The position numbers and the translations under genes are program-made. 32,931 nucleotides of DNA. It comes from Wenzhouxiangellaceae bacterium (lineage in GTDB: Bacteria > Pseudomonadota > Gammaproteobacteria > Xanthomonadales > Wenzhouxiangellaceae). Shown in pieces: positions 25,766 through 32,931 of the stretch (position 1 is its first letter; each line of letters starts with the position of its first letter). Below the pieces are notes generated by a model. That model ran no database searches and was not told where the DNA came from. It worked only from the letters and a program-made list of their open reading frames with translations. The DNA lies in assembly GCA_007135395.1 (NCBI GenBank), contig SLIZ01000234.1:1-32931 (forward strand), written 5' to 3'.

Positions 25766-26335
25766 ATGAGTATCAAGGCCGACCACTGGATTCGCCGGAT
25801 GGCCACGGAGCACGGCATGATCGAACCGTTCGAACCCGGGCAGGTCCGCCGGGCCGAGGACGGCTCCCGCCTGATCTCCTACGGAACATCCAGCTACGGC
25901 TACGATGTCCGTTGTGCCGATGAATTCAAGATCTTCACCAATATCAACACCGCCATCGTCGACCCCAAGGCATTCGACGAAAAGAGCTTCGTGGATTTCA
26001 AGGGTGATTGTTGCATCATCCCGCCGAATTCCTTTGCCCTGGCCCGGACGATGGAGTACATGCGCATTCCGCGCAACGTGTTGACGATCTGCCTGGGCAA
26101 GTCGACCTATGCCCGTTGCGGCATCATCGTCAATGTCACACCGCTGGAGCCGGAATGGGAGGGGCATGTGACCCTGGAGTTTTCCAATTCAACCCCGTTG
26201 CCGGCCAAGATCTACGCCCACGAAGGGGTGGCCCAGTTCCTGTTCTTCGAGTCAGATGAGCCTTGCGAGATGTCCTACCGGGACCGGGCTGGTAAATACA
26301 TGGGTCAGCGCGGCGTAACACTGCCCCAGGCCTGA
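25766..26335 (+). CDS. dcd: dCTP deaminase
   Basis: Converts dCTP to dUTP, the main route to dTTP in gammaproteobacteria. The 189-residue protein matches the E. coli enzyme closely in layout. It shows [11 protein letters not shown], the catalytic region [11 protein letters not shown] and the active-site glutamate in [17 protein letters not shown], and ends with a nucleotide-binding YMGQRGV segment. The ATG at 25766 is the natural start, with GGGA nearby. Confidence 0.97.
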   Translation: MSIKADHWIRRMATEHGMIEPFEPGQVRRAEDGSRLISYGTSSYGYDVRCADEFKIFTNINTAIVDPKAFDEKSFVDFKGDCCIIPPNSFALARTMEYMRIPRNVLTICLGKSTYARCGIIVNVTPLEPEWEGHVTLEFSNSTPLPAKIYAHEGVAQFLFFESDEPCEMSYRDRAGKYMGQRGVTLPQA

Positions 26336-26489
26336 TTCGGGCGCCGGGTCCGGCGGCACTCAGGGGGTGCTTGTCGAGCGCGGTGCAAGGCAGGCAGGAA
26401 TCCCCCGCCGGACCGGGGCCGGGATGCTGAACAGGGCAGGATTCGGATTTTCTGCAGCTGGGTATCGGAAAATCTAATCCTTGGAATCT

Positions 26490-26508
26490 CCGAAATTGAA
26501 AAATTCGG
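26490..26508. repeat. Imperfect inverted repeat upstream of gltB
   Basis: In the 239-base gap before gltB, CCGAAATT and AAATTCGG form an imperfect 8-bp inverted repeat (one mismatch) in a locally AT-rich stretch. It lies about 65 bases before the gltB start and could be part of the promoter or operator. No clear -35/-10 pair or sigma-54 site was found, and the rest of the gap holds nothing I recognise. Confidence 0.35.
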
Positions 26509-26574
26509 GGATACACTTCAATTCATGAGATATATCCATTCTTGCCGAAGGCAGCCCGTGGCTGGAGCCTGTTG

Positions 26575-29500
26575 ATGCTTCCTCGCGCTCAGGGTTTGTA
26601 CGACCCTGCTGGGGAGCATGATGCCTGCGGCATCGGGCTGATCGGCCACATGGAAGGGCAGGCCAGTCACGACATAGTCAACGACGGACTGCGGATGCTG
26701 GCCCGGATGGAGCACCGGGGGGCCCGGGGGGCTGAACCCAATACCGGGGACGGGGCCGGCATTCTCACCGCCATTCCGGATGCGTTCTTCCGCCAGACTT
26801 TTTCCGCCGATTTGCCACCACCGGGTCGTTATGCGGTGGGCATGGTGTTCTTTCCCAGGGACCTGAAGGCTCGCATGGCCTGCCGGCGTGTGCTCGAGCG
26901 CTACATTGTCGAGCATGGTCAGAAGGTACTGGGCTGGCGGGACGTACCCACCGATGCCGCCGGTGCCGGCCTGGGGCCGTCCGCGCTGGAAAGCGAGCCG
27001 GTGGCACAGCAGCTGTTCCTGGCTGCCCGGGGCCAGGTCGCCCGCAATTCCAGTGCGTTCGAGCGCACCCTGTATACCCTGCGCAAGCAGGCCTATCACG
27101 AGATCAAGGGACACGGAAGCAGCGGAGGGCTGGGTTCGGACGCGGAAGGCTATTACATGTGCTCCCTGTCGGCGCGCACCCTGGTCTACAAGGGGCAGTT
27201 GACCGCTGAGCAATTACCCCGCTATTTCCCGGACCTGATGGCGCCGGAATATACCTCCCATCTGGCCATGGTTCACAGCCGCTTTTCCACCAACACCTTC
27301 CCGTCCTGGGAGCGGGCCCAGCCCATGCGGATGACCTGTCACAACGGGGAGATCAATACCATCCGGGGCAATGTGAACTGGATGCGGGCGCGCCAGGGGC
27401 AGATCGACAGCGGCGTACTGGGAGACAACCTGGAACGGCTGATGCCGGTGATCGACCCCCTGACCAGCGATTCGGGCATGCTGGACAATGTGATGGAGTT
27501 TCTGGCCATGGGCGGGCGCGAGCTGCCCGAGGCGGCCATGATGATGATTCCCGAGGCCTGGGAGAAGGATACCCCCATGGAAGTCTCGCGACGCGCCTTT
27601 TACCAGTTTCATTCCAACCTGATGGAGCCCTGGGATGGTCCCGCCGCGGTCGCCTTTACCGATGGCCGGGTGCTGGGTGCCATTCTCGATCGCAACGGAC
27701 TCCGTCCCGGGCGCTGGCTGCTGACCCGGGACCAGCGGGTCATCCTGGCCAGTGAGACCGGGGTACTGGATGTGCCCGAAGACCAGATCCGCAGGAAGGG
27801 CCGGCTGGAACCGGGCAAGATGTTCCTGGTGGATTTCGGTCTTGGTCGAATGGTGGTCGATGACGAGATCAAGGCCCGGGTCTCCGGCCGCTACCCTTAC
27901 GGGAAATGGCTGGCATCAGAGGAGCACCATCTTTCCGACCTGCCGGTGGATGTCCACCGGCTGCCGGCATTGCTGGATCGCAAGCGCCGGCGGGCGCTGA
28001 TGCGGGCGCAGGCCTACGACCGGGAACAGTTGAGGATGCTGCTTGCGCCGATGGCCGGTCAGGGGATTGAAGCAATCGGTTCCATGGGCAACGACGCGGC
28101 CCTGGCGGTACTCTCACGGCGACCCCGGCTGCTGTACGATTACTTCAAGCAGCTTTTCGCCCAGGTAACCAACCCGCCCATCGACCCGATCCGGGAATCC
28201 CTGGTCATGTCTCTTGCCACCGCCATAGGTCCCGAGGGCAGCCTGCTGGAACCCTTGCCCGGTGATTGCCGTCGAATCCGCCTGGATTCGCCCCTGCTGG
28301 ACCGGGATCAACTGGCCTCCCTGCGAGGTCTGGTCGGGATTGGCTGGAAGGTTGTCAATCTAGATGCCACGTTCTCCCGTCCCGGCTCCGGGGTTCGCTC
28401 TGGAGAAGTGCTGGAACAGGCCCTGGATCGGCTGGTGAAACAGGCCGGGCAGGCGGTAAGGGCGGGTGCAGGGCTCGTGATTCTTTCGGATCGACGTACC
28501 GATGCCACCCGGGTAGCCATTCCCACCTTGCTCGCCGTCGGCTGTGTTCATCAGCACCTGGTAACAAACCGGTTGCGTACCCGGACCGCGCTCGTGGCTG
28601 AAACTGCTGATGCCCGGGAAATCCACCATTTCTGCACGCTGGCCGGGTACGGAGTGGATGCCATTCACCCCTGGCTGGCACTGGAAGTCCTGTGCGAGCC
28701 GGAGGCCGGTGGCCTGGAGGAACCGGCGGAAACCCGGGTGCGGCGGTACCTGGATTGTGCCGGCCAGGGAATGCTCAAGGTCATGTCGAAAATGGGTACT
28801 TCGACCCTGGCCAGTTACAAGGGTGCCCAGCTTTTTGAAGCCGTCGGCCTGGGAGAAACGGTCATCGACCGGGGCTTTACCGGCACGGTAAGCCGCCTGA
28901 AGGGCATTGGTCTGGAAGAACTGGCCCGGGAAGCCCTCATGCGCCACCGGGACGGGTTCCCGGACCGTGTCATGGATGATGATTCCATCCTGCCCGGTGC
29001 CGGGGAGTACCACTGGCGGGCCGGTGGCGAGGCACACGGGATCAATCCTGAAACCCTGGCCAGCCTGCAGCAGGCGGCACGCACCAATGCGCCGGAGGCT
29101 TTTCGTCGATTTTCCAGGGCGGTCGACGAAGATCCCCGGCAGCGAAGCACCCTTCGCGGATTGCTGCGGCTGCGTCAACGGACGGACCGCAGGGTGCCCC
29201 TGGCAGAGGTCGAATCGGCCGAATCCATCGTCCGGCGGTTCAGGACCGGGGCCATGTCCCTGGGTGCGCTTTCCAGTGAGGCCCATGAAACCCTGGCGGT
29301 AGCCATGAACCGGGTCAGCGGGCTTTCCAACTCCGGTGAAGGGGGTGAGGACCCGGCCCGCTTCGGCCTGATGCCCAACGGAGATTCCGCTCGTTCAGCG
29401 ATCAAGCAGGTGGCTTCCGGCCGGTTTGGTGTCACCGGTTACTATCTCGCCAATGCCGACCGGCTGCAGATCAAGATTGCCCAGGGCGCCAAGCCGGGGG

Positions 29501-31155
29501 AGGGGGGACAGCTTCCCGGCTTTAAGGTCAGCGAGGAAATTGCCAGGATTCGCTGCTCAACCCCCGGCGTGGGCCTGATCAGTCCGCCTCCCCATCACGA
29601 TATCTATTCCATCGAGGATCTTTCCCAGCTCATCTTCGATTTGAAAAACGCCAATCCGGATGCCTCGGTGAGCGTCAAGCTGGTATCGGCTGCCGGGGTT
29701 GGAACCGTGGCTGCCGGCGTTGCCAAGGCCCACGCCGACCATATCCTTATCGCCGGCCATGATGGAGGCACCGGTGCGGCACCGCTTACCTCCATCAAGC
29801 ATGCCGGGCTGCCCTGGGAGCTGGGCCTGGCAGAAGCCCACCAGACCCTGGTTCTCAACGACCTTCGGGGTCGGGTGCTGCTGGAGACCGATGGTGGGCT
29901 GCGTACCGGCCGGGATGTGATCATTGCTGCCTGCCTCGGGGCCGAGGAGTTCGGCTTCTCGACGACCCCGATGATCGCCATGGGCTGCATCATGATGCGA
30001 AAGTGCCACCTCAATACCTGTCCGGTAGGCATCTGCACGCAGGATCCGGAGCTGCGGAAAAAGTTTTCCGGCACCCCGGAACACGTTCTCAACTACCTGT
30101 TCCTGGTGGCCGAGGAAGTGCGCGAACACATGGCCGCCCTGGGTGTGCGAAGCCTGGACGAAATCATTGGCCGGGCGGACCTGCTCAAGGCCACCGATGC
30201 CCGCGATCACTGGAAGAGCGCAGCACTGGATTTTTCCGATATTCTGCTGCCGGCCCAGCGCCTGCGCCCCGGGGCCGCCGGGCGCCGCATGGTTGCCCAG
30301 GATCACGGACTGGACCGGGTGCTGGACCAGAAGCTCATTCGCCTTTGCCGCGCCCCTCTGGCTGGCGGGGCTCCCGTGAATCTGGAGCTGGAGCTGACCA
30401 ACACGGACCGAGCCACCGGTACCCTGCTCAGCCATCAGATCTTTACCCGCCACGGGGAACAGGGCCTGGCCGAAGGCACGATTCACCTGAACTTCCATGG
30501 CACTGCCGGACAGTCCCTGGGTGCCTGGCTGGCCCCCGGGGTGACCATCGAGCTGGTCGGCGATGCCAATGACTACGTGGGCAAGGGCCTGTCCGGCGGC
30601 CGTATCATAGTGCGCCGGTCCAGTGACAGTCGGCTTGACAACGACGACCCGATCCTTATCGGAAACGTTGCCCTTTACGGAGCTACCCGGGGCGGGTTGC
30701 ATGTCCAGGGGATGGCAGCCGAGCGATTTGCCGTGCGCAATTCCGGGGCGGTGGCGGTGGTCGAAGGGGTCGGCGATCATGGATGTGAATACATGACCGG
30801 AGGCCGGGTGGTGGTGCTGGGGCCGGTAGGCAGGAATTTCGCGGCCGGCATGTCTGGCGGAATTGCCTGGGTCTGGGACCGGGACGGCACCCTTGCCCAT
30901 CACTGCAACCGGGACATGGTGGATATCGAGCCCCTGGACCAGGTGGAAGGCGGGGACGACCCCCGGGAATGGGTCGAGGCCCACCTGCGCTGGACCGGAT
31001 CCGGCCGGGCCCGGTACCTGCTCGACCACTGGGAAGACGAGCGTCACCGGTTCTGGCGGATCATGCCCCACGACTACCGCCGGGTTCTGGAGTCAGAACA
31101 GGCATCCCGGGTCATTCCCCTGCAAAAGGCCCGGGAGGTGACCGATGGGCACTGA
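26575..31155 (+). CDS. gltB: Glutamate synthase (NADPH) large subunit
   Basis: GOGAT large subunit makes two glutamates from glutamine and 2-oxoglutarate, the main ammonia-assimilation step with glutamine synthetase. The 1526-residue chain has a class II amidotransferase domain whose catalytic Cys18 (in EHDACGIGLIGHM) is exposed after removal of a 17-residue propeptide. The FMN/2-oxoglutarate synthase domain follows, with the [3Fe-4S] site CIMMRKCHLNTCPVGIC (near 29986-30036), then a C-terminal GXGXG beta-helix domain. The ATG at 26575 has GGAG seven bases upstream; a TTG at 26542 would lengthen the propeptide. It overlaps gltD by 11 bases. Confidence 0.96.
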   Translation: MLPRAQGLYDPAGEHDACGIGLIGHMEGQASHDIVNDGLRMLARMEHRGARGAEPNTGDGAGILTAIPDAFFRQTFSADLPPPGRYAVGMVFFPRDLKARMACRRVLERYIVEHGQKVLGWRDVPTDAAGAGLGPSALESEPVAQQLFLAARGQVARNSSAFERTLYTLRKQAYHEIKGHGSSGGLGSDAEGYYMCSLSARTLVYKGQLTAEQLPRYFPDLMAPEYTSHLAMVHSRFSTNTFPSWERAQPMRMTCHNGEINTIRGNVNWMRARQGQIDSGVLGDNLERLMPVIDPLTSDSGMLDNVMEFLAMGGRELPEAAMMMIPEAWEKDTPMEVSRRAFYQFHSNLMEPWDGPAAVAFTDGRVLGAILDRNGLRPGRWLLTRDQRVILASETGVLDVPEDQIRRKGRLEPGKMFLVDFGLGRMVVDDEIKARVSGRYPYGKWLASEEHHLSDLPVDVHRLPALLDRKRRRALMRAQAYDREQLRMLLAPMAGQGIEAIGSMGNDAALAVLSRRPRLLYDYFKQLFAQVTNPPIDPIRESLVMSLATAIGPEGSLLEPLPGDCRRIRLDSPLLDRDQLASLRGLVGIGWKVVNLDATFSRPGSGVRSGEVLEQALDRLVKQAGQAVRAGAGLVILSDRRTDATRVAIPTLLAVGCVHQHLVTNRLRTRTALVAETADAREIHHFCTLAGYGVDAIHPWLALEVLCEPEAGGLEEPAETRVRRYLDCAGQGMLKVMSKMGTSTLASYKGAQLFEAVGLGETVIDRGFTGTVSRLKGIGLEELAREALMRHRDGFPDRVMDDDSILPGAGEYHWRAGGEAHGINPETLASLQQAARTNAPEAFRRFSRAVDEDPRQRSTLRGLLRLRQRTDRRVPLAEVESAESIVRRFRTGAMSLGALSSEAHETLAVAMNRVSGLSNSGEGGEDPARFGLMPNGDSARSAIKQVASGRFGVTGYYLANADRLQIKIAQGAKPGEGGQLPGFKVSEEIARIRCSTPGVGLISPPPHHDIYSIEDLSQLIFDLKNANPDASVSVKLVSAAGVGTVAAGVAKAHADHILIAGHDGGTGAAPLTSIKHAGLPWELGLAEAHQTLVLNDLRGRVLLETDGGLRTGRDVIIAACLGAEEFGFSTTPMIAMGCIMMRKCHLNTCPVGICTQDPELRKKFSGTPEHVLNYLFLVAEEVREHMAALGVRSLDEIIGRADLLKATDARDHWKSAALDFSDILLPAQRLRPGAAGRRMVAQDHGLDRVLDQKLIRLCRAPLAGGAPVNLELELTNTDRATGTLLSHQIFTRHGEQGLAEGTIHLNFHGTAGQSLGAWLAPGVTIELVGDANDYVGKGLSGGRIIVRRSSDSRLDNDDPILIGNVALYGATRGGLHVQGMAAERFAVRNSGAVAVVEGVGDHGCEYMTGGRVVVLGPVGRNFAAGMSGGIAWVWDRDGTLAHHCNRDMVDIEPLDQVEGGDDPREWVEAHLRWTGSGRARYLLDHWEDERHRFWRIMPHDYRRVLESEQASRVIPLQKAREVTDGH

Positions 31156-32668
31156 TCGGGACCGGCCGATCGGTATCGGCAAGCGTGAGCGGGCTTTCCT
31201 GGAAGTCCCCCGCCAGCCCATGGCGCTGCGCGCGCCGGACAGGCGGCTGACCGATTTCCGGGAGATCTATGATTCTTCCGACCCGACCGAGTTGCAGCGT
31301 CAGGGAGCCCGCTGCATGGACTGCGGTATTCCGTTCTGCCAGTCGTCTACCGGTTGTCCCATCGACAACCTGATCCCGGAATGGAACGAGCTGGTCTACC
31401 AGGGGGAGTGGAAGGCGGCCTGGGAGCGGCTTGTGGCTACCAACAATTTCCCCGAGTTTACCGGCCGTATCTGTCCTGCCCCCTGTGAATCAGCCTGTGT
31501 CCTGGGAATCATCGAGCCGGCGGTAAGTATCAAGTCAATCGAGTGCGCCATTGCCGACCGGGCATTTGCCGAGGGCTGGGTCCAGCCCCGGGTGCCGGGA
31601 ACCCGGACCGGACGTCGGGTAGCGGTGGTGGGATCCGGCCCGGCCGGGCTGGCGGCGGCTGACCAGCTCAACCAGGCCGGCCACCAGGTCACGGTTTTCG
31701 AGCGGGATGATCGGGCCGGCGGGCTGTTGACCTACGGGGTGCCCAACATGAAGCTGGACAAGTCGGTGGTCGAGCGCCGGGTGCGCCTGCTTCAGGCCGA
31801 GGGGGTCGAGATTCGGACCGGGATCGATGTGGGGGGGCGCCGGCCAGGTTCTCTTTCTCCCGCGCAGCTTCGCCAGGACTACGATGCCATGTTGCTCGCC
31901 TGCGGAGCTCTGGAGGCACGGGACCTGGATCTGCCCGGCCGAAGCCTCAAGGGAGTTTGCCAGGCCATGGATTACCTGAGTGCCAGTACCCGGACCTTGC
32001 TCGACGGAATGCCCTCCGGCGAGAGCGTGCCGAATGCCCGGGGCCGGAATGTGGTGGTCATCGGTGGCGGAGATACGGGGACCGACTGTATTGCAACGGC
32101 ATTGCGCCAGGGCTGTCAGTCCCTGGTCAACATCACCCGGCGAGAGCGGGAGCCGGACCAGCGGGATGCAGTCCATCCCTGGCCCGGGTTGCCGGGTACC
32201 TTTCTGGTCGATTATGGCCACGCCGAAGCTGCAGCAGCCTTTGGAGGCGACCCCCGTGCCTATAAGCTGTTGCCGGTGGCATTTATCGATGATGGTCGGG
32301 GGCGGGTTTGCGCCCTGCGGGTGCGACGGCTGGAATGGAACCGTGACGACGACGGTCGGACCCGGGCTCGGGAAGTGCCCGGTTCGGATACGGATCTGCC
32401 GGCCGAACTGGTCCTGCTGTCGGTAGGCTTCACAGGCCATGACAGCCCCGGACTGCTTGCCGGGCTGGGTCTGAAAGACGAGGGAGGTCGGCTGGGGGCG
32501 AACCCGGACACTCTGGATGGGGGCATCGAGGGCGTTTTTGTTGCCGGGGACATGCGCCGCGGGGCTTCCCTGATCGTCTGGGCGATTGCCGAGGGTCGCC
32601 GGGCGGCCCGCCGGATCGACCAGTACCTCATGGGTGACAGTGATCTGCCCGATGTGGATGGGCTCTGA
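31145..32668 (+). CDS. gltD: Glutamate synthase (NADPH) small subunit
   Basis: GltD takes electrons from NADPH through FAD and two [4Fe-4S] clusters to the large subunit. The 507-residue protein has N-terminal cluster cysteines 57, 60, 65, 71 (CMDCGIPFCQ...GCP) and 110, 114, 118 (CPAPCESAC). It has an FAD motif VVGSGPAGLAAA near 161-172, a second dinucleotide motif VIGGGDTGTD for NADPH, and the late FVAGDMRRGASLIVWAI block. A GGGAGG site precedes the ATG inside the end of gltB, so the pair is coupled. The chain is slightly longer than usual because of insertions in the second half. Confidence 0.95.
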   Translation: MGTDRDRPIGIGKRERAFLEVPRQPMALRAPDRRLTDFREIYDSSDPTELQRQGARCMDCGIPFCQSSTGCPIDNLIPEWNELVYQGEWKAAWERLVATNNFPEFTGRICPAPCESACVLGIIEPAVSIKSIECAIADRAFAEGWVQPRVPGTRTGRRVAVVGSGPAGLAAADQLNQAGHQVTVFERDDRAGGLLTYGVPNMKLDKSVVERRVRLLQAEGVEIRTGIDVGGRRPGSLSPAQLRQDYDAMLLACGALEARDLDLPGRSLKGVCQAMDYLSASTRTLLDGMPSGESVPNARGRNVVVIGGGDTGTDCIATALRQGCQSLVNITRREREPDQRDAVHPWPGLPGTFLVDYGHAEAAAAFGGDPRAYKLLPVAFIDDGRGRVCALRVRRLEWNRDDDGRTRAREVPGSDTDLPAELVLLSVGFTGHDSPGLLAGLGLKDEGGRLGANPDTLDGGIEGVFVAGDMRRGASLIVWAIAEGRRAARRIDQYLMGDSDLPDVDGL

Positions 32669-32931
32669 GGGGGCGGCTTCCCTAACTACCCGCGTGGCCC
32701 ACTAGTGTACCCCGCCACTCATTCTGTAACATTCAGCGAGTCGGAAAGCGCTTAGCCGGAAGGCAGGCCTCGCCGGGAATGGCAGCGTCCTTGCCAAGAG
32801 GCCTAACGCTGCGGATGAGCGCTTTCCGGCTCGCCCTTCGGGAGCGCGTCTGAGCCGACATTGCTGCGTTCCAATCCTTGTAAAGGGCGCGCCATTCACT
32901 GCGGATTGCGCCTTGCACTGTCGACTCAGTC
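32669..32931. repeat. Non-coding region with a nested inverted repeat, probable dispersed element
   Basis: No credible gene follows gltD. The main structure is a 17-base arm pair, GCGAGTCGGAAAGCGCT (32736-32752) and AGCGCTTTCCGGCTCGC (32818-32834), with one mismatch. Inside it is a second pair, GCAGCGT (32782-32788) and ACGCTGC (32806-32812), so transcript or strand could fold into a long branched hairpin. Small open frames on the minus strand are of the arginine-rich, low-quality kind often wrongly called genes in such repeats. The tail from about 32850 has no further structure that I can see. Confidence 0.6.

Noticed and set aside
32702-32918. Two short minus-strand open frames at the right edge
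   Set aside because: They overlap the inverted repeat, are rich in arginine and alanine, lack ribosome sites and look like products of a non-coding repeat.

Overview
The window is a dense, high-GC stretch of a gammaproteobacterial chromosome. Twenty-nine protein genes are supported, one cut at the left edge. The gene orders cmk-rpsA-ihfB-lapA-lapB, apbC-dcd, rsxE-nth and gltB-gltD are typical of Gammaproteobacteria. PHB storage genes and c-type cytochromes would fit a Chromatiales/Ectothiorhodospira- or Pseudomonas-like relative, but I cannot name a genus. No tRNA, rRNA, CRISPR, transposase or phage gene is visible.

Layout. (1) 1-8675, plus strand: the end of aroA, cmk, rpsA with an intrinsic terminator, ihfB, lapA, lapB, a polyprenyl-phosphate sugar-phosphate transferase (WbpL/WecA type), a WbpM-type nucleotide-sugar dehydratase and an esterase. 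This resembles the ihfB...wbpM O-antigen locus of pseudomonads reduced to its two initiating genes. (2) 8761-10132: nfuA, a two-way terminator, and a minus-strand pair of small cytochromes that look like the separated halves of cytochrome c4. (3) 10303-16263, plus strand: glutaryl-CoA dehydrogenase, a fused E1 alpha-beta 2-oxoacid dehydrogenase, a GMC-type flavoprotein and a putative lipoprotein with two Ig-like repeats. (4) 16277-20726, minus strand: a small Smr protein, RNase T, an HvfABC-type copper-peptide cassette (precursor with eight EGxCG motifs, DUF692 iron oxidase, DUF2063 partner), endonuclease III and RsxE without the rest of its complex. (5) 20755-24409, minus strand: phaC, phaB, phaR and a phasin, making and regulating polyhydroxybutyrate granules. 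(6) 24606-32668, plus strand: apbC, dcd, gltB and gltD. (7) 32669-32931: non-coding DNA with a long nested inverted repeat that looks like a dispersed element.

The most interesting system is the HvfABC-type RiPP cassette at 17261-19256. The secreted precursor has no cysteine outside its eight pentapeptide motifs, which are grouped 2+4+2 between charged linkers. The oxidase and its partner follow directly, in a compact operon. In known relatives such enzymes convert these cysteines into copper-binding groups. Other points worth attention are the E1 fusion beside glutaryl-CoA dehydrogenase (possible 2-oxoadipate oxidation), the GMC/lipoprotein pair, the replacement of most of the rnf operon by pha genes, and a paired candidate PhaR operator in the phasin promoter.
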